22,121 nt of DNA from an uncultured Bacteroidales bacterium (GCA_947074245.1 CAMTOW010000003.1:1-22121), one strand, 5' to 3'; shown: positions 8,301 through 17,217, counted from the first letter of the stretch. The notes: generated by a model from the sequence alone, not told the origin. Made by a program: numbers and translations.

Positions 8301-8960
8301 TTACTCCTTCACAGGAGCGGTTTCTTTGGGAAGATCCTCGAACAGGAACTCCACTTCACCCGTATCCAAATGATGATAAGCGGCTACCAAACCGATCTTA
8401 CCCTTCTCATAAAGATCTTTCAGCACGGCGCTCCGCTCCAGAATCTCATCCATCGAGTGATGGATATTGTGCTGTGTAACAGCCTCAACGAATTCAGGCT
8501 CATTCGGATTAGCTCCCGGCATTTCGGATTGCACCTCGTCGATCGAAACTTTCAGTTTATCGAGCAACTGAGTGAGTTTCCCCACTTTTTTACCGGCACA
8601 AGCGCCTTGAGACGCGCCGCATTTGCTATGCCCCAAAATCATGATCAGTTTGGAACCCACCACGCTGCACGCATATTCCATACTGCCGATGATATCGTCA
8701 TTGAGAATATTACCCGCGATACGCAGACTGAATATATCACCCAATCCCTGATCGAAAATCAGTTCGGCTGAAGTACGGCTGTCCATGCAACTCAACACGA
8801 TAGCGAAAGGGTGCTGCCCGTGCCGATAGTACTGAACCTGATCCAGCAGGTTGCGGTTTAGCTTCAGGTTGCTTACGAAGCGATCGTTACCTTCCTTCAA
8901 AAACTGCAAAGCTTTTTGAGGAGTCATCGTTGCTAGGGTTTCGGATGTATGTATTTTCAT
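8301..8960 (-). CDS. Beta-class carbonic anhydrase
   Basis: The protein has 219 residues. The zinc site of beta carbonic anhydrases is complete: C58-M-D60-S-R62 (CxDSR motif) and H111-S-K-C114 (HxxC). The surrounding conserved blocks RIAGNI (80-85), GSMEYACSVVGSKLIMILGHSKCG (two adjoining parts) and the DQGLGDIF segment are also present. It interconverts CO2 and bicarbonate in the cytoplasm; I see no signal peptide. The ATG at 8958-8960 is preceded by an A-rich stretch typical of starts in Bacteroidota. It follows a SulP transporter gene in the same direction after 99 bases that contain a hairpin. The partnership suggests that bicarbonate supply for carboxylation reactions, or pH control, is the shared task. 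Confidence 0.97.
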   Translation of the reverse strand: MKIHTSETLATMTPQKALQFLKEGNDRFVSNLKLNRNLLDQVQYYRHGQHPFAIVLSCMDSRTSAELIFDQGLGDIFSLRIAGNILNDDIIGSMEYACSVVGSKLIMILGHSKCGASQGACAGKKVGKLTQLLDKLKVSIDEVQSEMPGANPNEPEFVEAVTQHNIHHSMDEILERSAVLKDLYEKGKIGLVAAYHHLDTGEVEFLFEDLPKETAPVKE

Positions 8961-8982
8961 ATTCTTTTCTTTTTTAATAAGA

Positions 8983-9028
8983 ACGGAATTTTCCCATAGA
9001 TGCCTACGCTGTATGCGTTAAATTCCGT
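8983..9028 (-). other. Nested hairpin between SulP and carbonic anhydrase genes
   Basis: ACGGAATTT (8983-8991) pairs with AAATTCCGT (9020-9028), a 9-bp stem. Inside its 28-base loop a second small hairpin, ACGC-(5)-GCGT, spans 9006-9018. There is no U-tract right after the stem on the minus strand, so it is not a typical terminator. It may stabilise or process the mRNA, or regulate the downstream anhydrase. Confidence 0.45.
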
Positions 9029-9059
9029 CGAAGTTATAACAATTATTTGATCCCGCGAA

Positions 9060-10652
9060 TCAGATTGCGGCATGATGTTTTATGACCATCGGTGTAAAAT
9101 CACCTTTATCATCTGATTGACAATTCGTTTTAAATCCGATCAGTTCGATACGGATGTTCATTTCTTTGGCGCGATGATTGGCGAATTCGCTGATCAGATC
9201 CAATACATCGGTTGCGATATAGGATGAGCGCGTAGCGTCTATGGAAACAGCCATATCCGAAGGTATATCGTGAAGTACTTTCTTGATGGCAGCCTTATTC
9301 AAAAACGATACCTCTTCGGCGAGCGTGATGGTGATATGCCCGATCGAATCGCGTTTATGAATGAAACATGCGCGTTTTTTATTTCCAAACAAAATATAGA
9401 CGATGCTGATAAGCATCCCTACCCCGACACCAACAAGCAGATCGGTAAACACGACCATAGCCATCGTCGCAAAAAACGGAATGAATTGCAGGCGTCCTTT
9501 GTGCCAAAAATGAATAAACACAGCCGGACGAGCCAACTTATATCCCACAAGGATCAATACCGCCGAAAGCGTAGCCAACGGAATCATATTGAGAAGAAAG
9601 GGGATAAAAAGAACGGAAACCAACAGCAATCCGCCGTGAATAATGGTAGACATCTTCGAGGTAGCCCCCGCACGCGCATTGGCTGAACTGCGGACTACGA
9701 CCGACGTCATCGGTAAGCCTCCGATAACGGCACTCAGAAGATTGCCGAGCCCCTGAGCCTTTAGCTCAAGATTGGTATCGGTGATGCGGCGATGATCGTC
9801 CATTTTATCGGCAGCCTCTATGCAAAGCAGCGTTTCGATCGAAGCGACCATAGCGATCGTTCCTCCCAACACCCAAACCTTCGGATTTAAAATTCCGCTG
9901 AAATCGGGGAAGACAAATAAAGAGGTAAAAGCCCCGGCATTTTCCAAAACCGGAAGTTCGACCAACATCGTACCGTCGATATACAAAGGAGAACCGGCAA
10001 GACGGAAAAGCTGGTTGACAAGAATGCTTACGACAACCGCCGTCAGTGCTCCGGGAATCATTTTCAGATTACGGAACAGCGATACCTTCTCCCATACGAG
10101 CAGAATGGCCAAAGAAAGAAGCGTAATCAGAATCGCACCCGGATGGATCGAGTTGAAAAAAGAGGTAAAGACGGAAGCGGGATCCGCAATCAATGAAGAG
10201 AAAAACGGAGCTTCGGCCTCCACGGATGGAGCGTATCCGAATGCGCCCGGAATCTGTTTGAGAACGATGATGACGCCGATACCGGCAAGCATCCCTTCGA
10301 TCACGTTGTTTGGAAAATAGTGTGAAATTCCGCCGGCTTTGATGAATCCGAAGATAATCTGGATCAGTCCCGCTATCATTCCGGCAAGCAACACAAGTTC
10401 GAACGAACCCAGTTCGGCGATACCCGCAACCAGGATTGCAGTCAGCCCGGCAGCCGGTCCGGAGACACTGATGGGAGAATTACTCAAAGCCCCGACGATG
10501 ATCCCCCCGATAATACCGGAGATGACACCCGCCAAAGGGGGTGCTCCCGATGCAAGAGCTATTCCCAAACACAGGGGAAGAGCGACCAGGAATACGACAA
10601 GTCCCGACGAAAAATTAGATTTTAATTGAGTGATAAACGTTTTATTTTGCAT
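9060..10652 (-). CDS. SulP-family anion transporter with STAS domain (probable bicarbonate or sulfate permease)
   Basis: The protein has 530 residues from the ATG at 10650-10652. The frame is open 44 codons further upstream, but that part lacks family character, and FITQLKSNFSSGLVVFLVALP is the normal SulP N-terminus. The first membrane segments carry 'ALPLCLGIALASGAPPLAG' and NSPISVSGPAAGLT, the SulP signature region. About 10-14 membrane segments end near residue 425. A C-terminal cytoplasmic STAS domain (about 432-515) includes VSIDATRSSYIATDVLDL. SulP proteins carry sulfate, bicarbonate (BicA) or other anions. The following beta-carbonic anhydrase gene favours bicarbonate by context, which is inference. 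It is about 99 bases upstream of the anhydrase gene and may be cotranscribed with it. Confidence 0.92.
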   Translation of the reverse strand: MQNKTFITQLKSNFSSGLVVFLVALPLCLGIALASGAPPLAGVISGIIGGIIVGALSNSPISVSGPAAGLTAILVAGIAELGSFELVLLAGMIAGLIQIIFGFIKAGGISHYFPNNVIEGMLAGIGVIIVLKQIPGAFGYAPSVEAEAPFFSSLIADPASVFTSFFNSIHPGAILITLLSLAILLVWEKVSLFRNLKMIPGALTAVVVSILVNQLFRLAGSPLYIDGTMLVELPVLENAGAFTSLFVFPDFSGILNPKVWVLGGTIAMVASIETLLCIEAADKMDDHRRITDTNLELKAQGLGNLLSAVIGGLPMTSVVVRSSANARAGATSKMSTIIHGGLLLVSVLFIPFLLNMIPLATLSAVLILVGYKLARPAVFIHFWHKGRLQFIPFFATMAMVVFTDLLVGVGVGMLISIVYILFGNKKRACFIHKRDSIGHITITLAEEVSFLNKAAIKKVLHDIPSDMAVSIDATRSSYIATDVLDLISEFANHRAKEMNIRIELIGFKTNCQSDDKGDFTPMVIKHHAAI

Positions 10653-10819
10653 GATTGATTGTAGAAATACGTATGACGACAAGCCGCATAAACCATCGTA
10701 TGCAGTGCCAATGTCAGTCGATACCAATTTAAATGAGATAATGAGGGTGCATCTGTTACAAATCGAATGAAACAGACGAAACATACCGAATCTTCACAAA
10801 CACAGGAAGAATCGTAAAA

Positions 10820-11233
10820 TCAACTACAAAATAAACGTTCGGGAGGTGGAGAAAGGAATTCGATGTGAGGGGCCAGATGATTCTCATCATGCGAGCCTTT
10901 ATTTTTCTTTTTCGCCAAAAGCGATTTATCGCGAAGTAAAGACGGTAGCGTAGAGATCAGATCCTCGTCGACCGTAGAAGAGTCTTCCTCTACCGGCTGC
11001 GACGCAGATGACGGATCGCCCGAAGAAGCAGGCAGTTGATCATCATCGTACGGGACATAATCGGTATCGGCTTGCAGAATTTCCGTCACCACTTCCGTTG
11101 GAAGAGAAGAGGTATTCTCGAAAAAATTTCGCGTAGCGGAAGCCGACATATTCATACAGCTCAAAGACATGAAGCTGATGATTATGACCCAAATAGTCAT
11201 TGACGACACTCTATTTCCGAAACGTATGCTCAA
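10820..11233 (-). CDS. Hypothetical secreted or membrane-anchored acidic protein
   Basis: I do not recognise this family. The frame encodes 137 residues from a TTG at 11231-11233, or 126 from the ATG at 11198-11200. The N-terminus is hydrophobic (TIWVIIISFMSLSC) and looks like a signal peptide. The only basic residues ahead of it (Arg4, Arg8) are present only if the TTG start is used, which mildly favours TTG. Cleavage could follow MSASA; the cysteine in SLSC is not in a good lipobox. The mature part is short, with an acidic Ser/Asp/Glu-rich middle (about 55-90), a basic KKKNK patch and a proline-rich end, FLSPPPERLFCS. A good promoter lies upstream at 11284-11314. The SulP gene follows after 167 bases. 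Confidence 0.6.
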   Translation of the reverse strand: MSIRFGNRVSSMTIWVIIISFMSLSCMNMSASATRNFFENTSSLPTEVVTEILQADTDYVPYDDDQLPASSGDPSSASQPVEEDSSTVDEDLISTLPSLLRDKSLLAKKKNKGSHDENHLAPHIEFLSPPPERLFCS

Positions 11234-11283
11234 TATTATTCGATTTTAATGGACGGATGAATCCGATTTGTGAATCTCGGTTG

Positions 11284-11314
11284 CAAATATATAGCAGAAC
11301 CCCAAAAAGGCAAA
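11284..11314 (-). promoter_or_regulatory. Bacteroides-type promoter of the hypothetical secreted protein gene
   Basis: On the minus strand TTTG (11311-11314) is followed after 19 bases by TATATTTG (11284-11291). This matches the Bacteroides -33/-7 consensus TTTG-N19-TAnnTTTG with the expected spacing. It implies a start of transcription near 11277 and a leader of roughly 45 bases to the TTG start or 77 to the ATG. It is the best promoter in the window. The rest of the 11234-11458 region is AT-rich, with one small hairpin (11418-11436) and no gene. Confidence 0.7.
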
Positions 11315-11458
11315 CACCCAAAAGTATTAAAAGATTGAAAATTAACCAATTACAGATTAACAACCGCCACAAAACAAGACTTAAACAGCTCATTATAGGC
11401 AGATTAACACTACTTCGAATCATTCCAAAAATGATTTCTATCCGAATGATATAAAAAG

Positions 11459-11489
11459 AAAAAGGCGAACCGAAACGGTTCGCCTTTTT
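11459..11489 (-). terminator. Terminator of the Sus-like glycan operon
   Basis: AAAAAGGCGAACCG (11459-11472) and CGGTTCGCCTTTTT (11476-11489) form a perfect 14-bp stem with an AAA loop. Read on the minus strand, the stem is followed by TTTTTCTTTTTAT, a long U-rich tail. It begins 30 bases after the stop of the GH85-like gene, the last of the operon. Confidence 0.92.
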
Positions 11490-11519
11490 GCATGTCTGAT
11501 AACACAAACTGAATATAGA

Positions 11520-14500
11520 TTAATTTTTAATCAATTTAACCACATTCAGAAGTTTACCTTCTTTATTATTAACCTTAACCACATAGTGTCCCGGTTCAAC
11601 ATTCAATCTGATCTGCATGAATTCACCTGCATTGATCGTCTGATTTTCGCGATATACCTGACGTCCTGTCAAGTCGAAGATCGATACATTGTACTCTCCT
11701 GCTGCCGCAAAGCGTAGGTTTACTACGTCATGGAACGGATTCGGATAAGCGTTTAGAATGTTTTCTACTTCAGACTCTTCGATACCGTCTTCAACATCTT
11801 CCACGTTTACATAAGGGAATGATTTCGTGTCTTTACCCCAGCTGTTTGCAAGAGTAAGCGTGATGTTCTGCAATCCCGGTTTGTCGAATGTCAGTTTCGC
11901 AGCACCGGTCTTATCGTTACCTGTCGCTTCAGCAACGCTGGCAGATGTAGACCAAGTTGGTTTTGTTTCTACGACAAACGCAGTTCCTTCGATGAACGGA
12001 CATCCAGGAGTAAACGCTGAATTAGAAGTCCAAACAAGATCGCCTTGTCCTTCTCCGTCTGCTTCAGTATAAGCATGGATACCTGCGTTGATTGGTTTCT
12101 GACCAGTACTGATGAACGCACCGCTCTCTGAATTCGGATCGATTTCGAAATCCCAGTTTCCGAACAATGATTCCGGTGTTTCTGTGATGTTTTCAATCGC
12201 AAGGTTCACATCCTCCTGAGTCATCGCTTTGTCCCAATACTGGAAGTTGTCGATCACCCCGTCAAGACCGGCTCTACCGAATGCAGGACCACCTACAGCG
12301 ACGATGTTTGCACCACGCATACCGTAAACGCTACCATGGAATTTATCGTTGGTTGTGCCTGACTCAACGGCGCTACCGCCAGACAGACGCTGCCACAATG
12401 TTACTTCCTGCTCTACACCGTTTACATAAAGTTTGAATCGAAGCTGCTGAGCGTCATTGTATTCGAATACATAAGCGAAGTGAGTCCAAGGACCTGCTTC
12501 AATTTTCGTATTACCGAATGTATAAGACAACTCTTTGTTACCCGAAGCGTCGGTTCCACGGAATGTCAAATGGAATGAACCATCCACATTAACCGAGTTC
12601 CAAACCCAACCCCAGTCTGTTTTCGGCCAACCTTCACGTTTGTCGCGAATGTTAACGAACTGAGTAAGATCGTTGAACTGATTTACTTTCGCCCAGAATG
12701 ATACTGAGAATGATTTATGCGGCTGCATCTCCATGTCTGAAGCTTTGAATCCGAAAGCTTGTTCTTTCAGGTCAAGACCGCGAGATCCCAAACCATCTGC
12801 CTGACGACCTTCGTAAGCCATTTCAATAGCAGTACCTACTTTCGTTTCAACTTCCGAGTCAGAACCGTTCGCAGTCAACGAAGTGATCTGAGGAAGAGCT
12901 CCGGTAGCAAGTGAAGTGATCTGGATATATGAGTTGAATACGCGAACCGAGTCAACACGTTCTCCCGACTGTCTGGCTACTTTACCGGTCAGACGAAGAT
13001 TATATGTACCCATTTCTGCGATACCTTCAGCCAAGTCAACCCCCATAGCAGCGTCTGCAGAAGCGATTACGTTGCCATTAGCAGCAAGAACTTCCCATTT
13101 AGCAGGTTCGTGCAATTCATCCACGAATCCGATTGAGAAATCTTCAGACGGTTTGATTACGCTTTTGCTGATCTCAATGTTGTCGTTGATTTCATACTCA
13201 CCGATCTGTTGGTATTCGCCCCATGCCACGTCTGATTCAGATTTCATATCAAGAGCAACCGCCGATACACCGAAACGGATTTTCTGCGAGCCTGAATATT
13301 CGAACGGAACAGCATAGTACATACCAGCCCAAGAAGTTGTAGCACCCATTAGTACCGGCTCTTGGTTTTCCTGCTGAGCATATAGCTTGAACATTGATGT
13401 GTTTACATCCAAGTTGTAGCAAGGCTCACCTGCCTGTTTGTTGTTCGGCATATTGAAGATGATCTTACCATCCACACCTTTGTGTGTAGAAATAAGCGCA
13501 GCCGAAGAAGTAACAACCGGTGTAGCCGGTGTAGCTTTAGAACCTCTTACGATTGAGAATTCACCCAAGTGCAAGTTTAGGTTTTCAGCGTTCTGGATAT
13601 GAAGAGCGACCATAGCCAGAGTTTTTCCGCTCAATGCAGCCAAACCACCGCGAAGCGTGAATTTTTTCTCTACCCACTCGCCTTTTTCAGTAGAAGATGT
13701 TTCCAGAATCTGAAGACGATCTTCCATGATCGGATCGTTTTCATTTCCTTCTGCAGATAGACACAATGTGATGTCTGCCGCACCATTCAATACTTTATAA
13801 CGAACCGTGATCTCATCATTCGAAGCAAGTTCGAACTGAGTTTTGAATAGGTGCAGATATTCGTTCGCGCTCGTACCGTGAATTTTCAAAAGCGATCCAC
13901 CCATCCAGGCGTCATCCCAAGTAAATTCGGCATCCATTCCGCCCTGAGGCACGTCTGAAGCGTTGCGACCCATGAATTTATCGGCGAACCACCATTTCCA
14001 TGTCGGAAGATAATCCTGAATACCGATGTTATACCATTCGCTGTTGTGCTGAGTTTTACCTTCCCAATTGAAGTATCTACCGTTACCCAAGTTGAAGTAA
14101 GTGATGAACGGCTCGTCGCTCAGATCCCAGCTCAAAGAACTTTTCGCCGACATGAACTTCGACATACCGAAGAACTTGTAGTTGTCCGCATGATAAGACA
14201 TCATGTTGGATACTTCCGGCGTATTCAACGGGTTTCTCGTACCCCCTGTAAAGTAGCGTTCTACACGCTGCAGGTACGTACGCTGTTTCACATCCGGATT
14301 CGCTCCTTTTTCACCGCGGCTTTCGAAGAACATATTCTGAGAGTGAGCACCCCACAATCCGACTGAGATCGGATAATCTTTCAATAGCGTCCAGCTATTG
14401 TATCCCGGCTGACCACCCTGCATATTCACACCGGCATACAGATCCAGTGAGTTACGACCGATCTCTCCGGCTTTCGTTACAGAGTTGTTCAACAAAGTAG

Positions 14501-15308
14501 CGCGATTCCAGTTGTAATTGAAGAAGAAAGAAGATACCGGACCTTCTCCATTCCCGAAGATACGCTCGTTGTGGCTACCAAGACCCTGGTCGAATGTGAT
14601 CTGACCATTATCGTTGGTACCGTCATACCAGCTCATCATATAAAGCGGCATACGACCCGAACCTTTGGTCTGAGCATATAGTTCTGTGTGATAACTGATG
14701 ATACGATTCATCCAGTCTGAATTGGTGCGGAACTCCGAGTTATATCCCAAACCGTCGATTCCGTAATATTCCAACAGGTCGGCCATTTTATCGGCACCGT
14801 TATCGATCATTGCGTTTAGAGTAGCCTGCCATTCAGCCGTAAAATCAGCCCAAGGAATACCGGCAAGAACCGAAACCCCTACACCGTTTTTGTGCGCAAC
14901 GTCGGCAAAGTTACCCGGCATACGAACGAACGGAGCTGTCCAGTTCCCATAATGCGTGATATAAGACCACATCGGGAACACCTCGCTGTCGAATACTCCG
15001 TCGGGCAATGCGTTGTTCGGAGTATTGTTGATCGGCACCCAGAACAACAATTGCTTGTCATTATCAGCGGTAATCGACTGATTTACCTGAGTAGCGGCAT
15101 TACGAAAACGTAGTTTAGGTTTTACACGAGAGATAAAGAAGTTCTCATCTTCTGAGTCAAAAAGAGGCTGACCTTTTTCCCAAGCTGAAAGGGCATCTCT
15201 AAAATGCTGCTCGCCATTTCCCCAATCGATGTAATTCTCACGGAGTTGTTGAGCACTGAGGGTCATTGGCAGGATCAGACATCCTGCCAAAATCAGTGAA
15301 TTTTTCAT
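11520..15308 (-). CDS. GH85-like endo-beta-N-acetylglucosaminidase with LamG-like domain and T9SS sorting domain
   Basis: The protein has 1262 residues from ATG 15306-15308 (a TTG two codons upstream is unlikely). A signal peptide ends near LSAQQ (about 21). Residues about 85-440 resemble GH85. They contain the Asn/Glu catalytic-type pair in YYGIDGLGYNSEF (N190, E192), 'YMMSWYDGTND', FFFNYNW, and YFNLGNGRYFNWEG followed by IQDYLPTW, as in Endo-A/Endo-D relatives. These enzymes cut the GlcNAc-GlcNAc core of N-glycans. A beta-sandwich, possibly binding carbohydrate, follows (about 450-595). A LamG/concanavalin-like domain (about 857-1036) contains 'KSFSVSFWAKVNQ' and DGVIDNFQYWDKAM. The last about 78 residues form a type A T9SS sorting domain (AYPNPF … GHYVVKV … VKLIKN). 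Last of four genes, it starts 43 bases after the Ig-like lipoprotein gene. The middle (about 600-855) is unassigned. Confidence 0.85.
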   Translation of the reverse strand: MKNSLILAGCLILPMTLSAQQLRENYIDWGNGEQHFRDALSAWEKGQPLFDSEDENFFISRVKPKLRFRNAATQVNQSITADNDKQLLFWVPINNTPNNALPDGVFDSEVFPMWSYITHYGNWTAPFVRMPGNFADVAHKNGVGVSVLAGIPWADFTAEWQATLNAMIDNGADKMADLLEYYGIDGLGYNSEFRTNSDWMNRIISYHTELYAQTKGSGRMPLYMMSWYDGTNDNGQITFDQGLGSHNERIFGNGEGPVSSFFFNYNWNRATLLNNSVTKAGEIGRNSLDLYAGVNMQGGQPGYNSWTLLKDYPISVGLWGAHSQNMFFESRGEKGANPDVKQRTYLQRVERYFTGGTRNPLNTPEVSNMMSYHADNYKFFGMSKFMSAKSSLSWDLSDEPFITYFNLGNGRYFNWEGKTQHNSEWYNIGIQDYLPTWKWWFADKFMGRNASDVPQGGMDAEFTWDDAWMGGSLLKIHGTSANEYLHLFKTQFELASNDEITVRYKVLNGAADITLCLSAEGNENDPIMEDRLQILETSSTEKGEWVEKKFTLRGGLAALSGKTLAMVALHIQNAENLNLHLGEFSIVRGSKATPATPVVTSSAALISTHKGVDGKIIFNMPNNKQAGEPCYNLDVNTSMFKLYAQQENQEPVLMGATTSWAGMYYAVPFEYSGSQKIRFGVSAVALDMKSESDVAWGEYQQIGEYEINDNIEISKSVIKPSEDFSIGFVDELHEPAKWEVLAANGNVIASADAAMGVDLAEGIAEMGTYNLRLTGKVARQSGERVDSVRVFNSYIQITSLATGALPQITSLTANGSDSEVETKVGTAIEMAYEGRQADGLGSRGLDLKEQAFGFKASDMEMQPHKSFSVSFWAKVNQFNDLTQFVNIRDKREGWPKTDWGWVWNSVNVDGSFHLTFRGTDASGNKELSYTFGNTKIEAGPWTHFAYVFEYNDAQQLRFKLYVNGVEQEVTLWQRLSGGSAVESGTTNDKFHGSVYGMRGANIVAVGGPAFGRAGLDGVIDNFQYWDKAMTQEDVNLAIENITETPESLFGNWDFEIDPNSESGAFISTGQKPINAGIHAYTEADGEGQGDLVWTSNSAFTPGCPFIEGTAFVVETKPTWSTSASVAEATGNDKTGAAKLTFDKPGLQNITLTLANSWGKDTKSFPYVNVEDVEDGIEESEVENILNAYPNPFHDVVNLRFAAAGEYNVSIFDLTGRQVYRENQTINAGEFMQIRLNVEPGHYVVKVNNKEGKLLNVVKLIKN

Positions 15309-15351
15309 GAACAATTTGATTAGATAGTAAAAGAATTATATAAGATTATTT

Positions 15352-17217
15352 TTATAAATACACGGCTAGATTGTCTAGCTTGATGATGAACGACTTATCT
15401 CCGGATACCACTTTCAGTTCTCCATTGATGTATCTCATCCATTTGTCACCCGGATAATTTGAAATATTCAGTTCTCCGGTAGAGATCTGTGTATAAGCCT
15501 CATCAATTTCGAATCGGAACTGATAGCCGTCGCCAACCTGATAGGAGCCGTTTTCAATATCATTCATCGGCGTGGATGGTATGATGCGGATTGAAACCGG
15601 TTTAGAACCGCCTTTCGGCTCGAGTTTCAGCATGATATCTTTGGTCGCATTGGATTCTACATACATGCTTCCCGGTTCGTCATTCTCGGTATAGGTCATA
15701 TTTTGAGTCGGGAACTCTACGACAGTCATTCTTACCGGTTCACTCTTGATCGGGCCTACATAGGCGTAGATCTCCGTCTGTCCCGGATAATGAGCCTGTA
15801 CGACACCTTTATCATCGATCGAAGCGATATTCGAGTTGGAAGAGTTCCAGAACGGCAAGATTTCGTTGCCTTCTCCGGCATCCACTTTCGCGGTCCATAC
15901 CGTTGACTGACCTTCGAAGAGCGTTCTTTGAAGCCCCTGATCGATCAGGATCGAAGAAACTTTAATATCAACCTCTACATCGACATATACCACTTTATCA
16001 TTCGATGTCACCTTCAGTTGCGTGTTTCCGACACCAACCGCCTGGATCATCATCTCGTTGTTGTTGTATCCGATCACCTTAACGATGCTCTCATCCATCG
16101 ATACGAACTTCGGAACATGGAATCCGAACGATGAAGCCGGAGTGACCGTAGGGATAATATAGGTCTTCTCCTGATAAAGCATTTTGAGGCTAGGCTTATC
16201 TACAGTCAGGTCATCAACCGGATATTGAGACGCATAATCCTGAACATCGACCGTTGTTGTCAAGACCGTACCATTGCATTCGAACACCACTTTGGACTGT
16301 CCGGTAAACTGGCCCGACCGCACCACAGCATACGCCAAATGGCCAATATTGTTTTTCACATAATTGCCGGTCGTGTACATCTGCGCCCCGTTTCCTTCTG
16401 AAGTCCAGTTATACAACTGTGCCGCATTGTTCAAGTCGGTATCGTAAGTCGGATCGACTTTGGTGTAAACCCAAACCGTATCGGTTGAATTGACATCCAT
16501 CGTACGTGACAATTCATAGGTAACATTCGTAAAGTCTTCCGTCAGTGACGATGTGATCGACGGCGTGACGATAACGGTAGAAGTAGCCTTGGCACTATTT
16601 CCGGTTGGTCCGATCGCAGCGGTAATCGCTACTTTGCCGCTTGAGCGAGTCGTATTGAATATATAAGCAAAACGTCCGGTCTCAAAATCGATGAAGCAAG
16701 GTTCGTCAGATGCCGGGATCACCAGTTCGGGGTTCGGATTGGTGATTACCGGTTTGTAATCAAGCAAGACCTCTTTCGGAGTTACACAAAACCAAAGACT
16801 GTCGTTGTTTTTCGAATAACTTTCTTGAGTTTCAACTTCTGCGACCAACTTCATCGAACTACGGTTCACTACCGTAGCGTTGGTGATGGCGTAACGACCA
16901 TTTTGTAGAGAAACACGAATTTTTGTCGATTTCCCTTGCGCATCGTCTTTGGCAATCAATTTATTTTCATGGAAATAAACGATATCCTCATCATCCGAAC
17001 TCCATTCAAGCGGAGTACGAATCGTATCACCCTGAAGATTCTGAACATGAGCCACCATAGGTATGGTATCGCGTGCCGACAACGTGATATTCATCGGATC
17101 GATCGTTATATAAACGACTTTGGAGTTATCTAAAGTCGGTTCATCACTACAACCTGTAAAGAAGCCCAAACAACTACTTAACAGAATCGCAGGTAGGACT
17201 GATATATATTTCTTCAT
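15352..17217 (-). CDS. Surface lipoprotein with Ig-like (BIG2-type) domains, probable glycan-binding protein of the Sus-like operon
   Basis: The protein has 621 residues. The signal peptide ends in FFTGC with Cys23, followed by SDEP, an acidic +2 to +4 stretch like the export signal that sends Bacteroidota lipoproteins to the cell surface. Several Ig-like folds follow. One is at about 33-118 (EWSSDDEDIVYF). Another, BIG2-like, is at about 335-416. A clear BIG2 lies at about 417-505, with WNSSNSNIASIDDKGVVQA and GQTEIYAYVG. A separate C-terminal beta domain is near 520-621. No catalytic motif is visible. In Sus-like operons the gene after susD often encodes a surface glycan-binding protein (SusE-like role), and this is the likely job here. 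The gene is 13 bases from susD and 43 from the GH85-like gene. The function is inferred from position and fold. Confidence 0.8.
   Translation of the reverse strand: MKKYISVLPAILLSSCLGFFTGCSDEPTLDNSKVVYITIDPMNITLSARDTIPMVAHVQNLQGDTIRTPLEWSSDDEDIVYFHENKLIAKDDAQGKSTKIRVSLQNGRYAITNATVVNRSSMKLVAEVETQESYSKNNDSLWFCVTPKEVLLDYKPVITNPNPELVIPASDEPCFIDFETGRFAYIFNTTRSSGKVAITAAIGPTGNSAKATSTVIVTPSITSSLTEDFTNVTYELSRTMDVNSTDTVWVYTKVDPTYDTDLNNAAQLYNWTSEGNGAQMYTTGNYVKNNIGHLAYAVVRSGQFTGQSKVVFECNGTVLTTTVDVQDYASQYPVDDLTVDKPSLKMLYQEKTYIIPTVTPASSFGFHVPKFVSMDESIVKVIGYNNNEMMIQAVGVGNTQLKVTSNDKVVYVDVEVDIKVSSILIDQGLQRTLFEGQSTVWTAKVDAGEGNEILPFWNSSNSNIASIDDKGVVQAHYPGQTEIYAYVGPIKSEPVRMTVVEFPTQNMTYTENDEPGSMYVESNATKDIMLKLEPKGGSKPVSIRIIPSTPMNDIENGSYQVGDGYQFRFEIDEAYTQISTGELNISNYPGDKWMRYINGELKVVSGDKSFIIKLDNLAVYL

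Noticed and set aside
9820..10320. 166-residue plus-strand open frame inside the SulP gene
   Set aside because: The sequence is a mirror of membrane-segment codons, with no independent evidence for a gene.
10653..10784. 44-codon N-terminal extension of the SulP gene
   Set aside because: The frame stays open, but the extension has no family character and the next ATG gives the normal SulP N-terminus.
11418..11436. 7-bp hairpin AATCATT/AATGATT
   Set aside because: It is short and AT-rich, without a U-tract; chance occurrence is likely.
15309..15314. TTG start two codons upstream of the GH85-like ATG
   Set aside because: The ATG at 15306-15308 gives a normal signal peptide and TTG starts are rare; the choice has no effect on the product.
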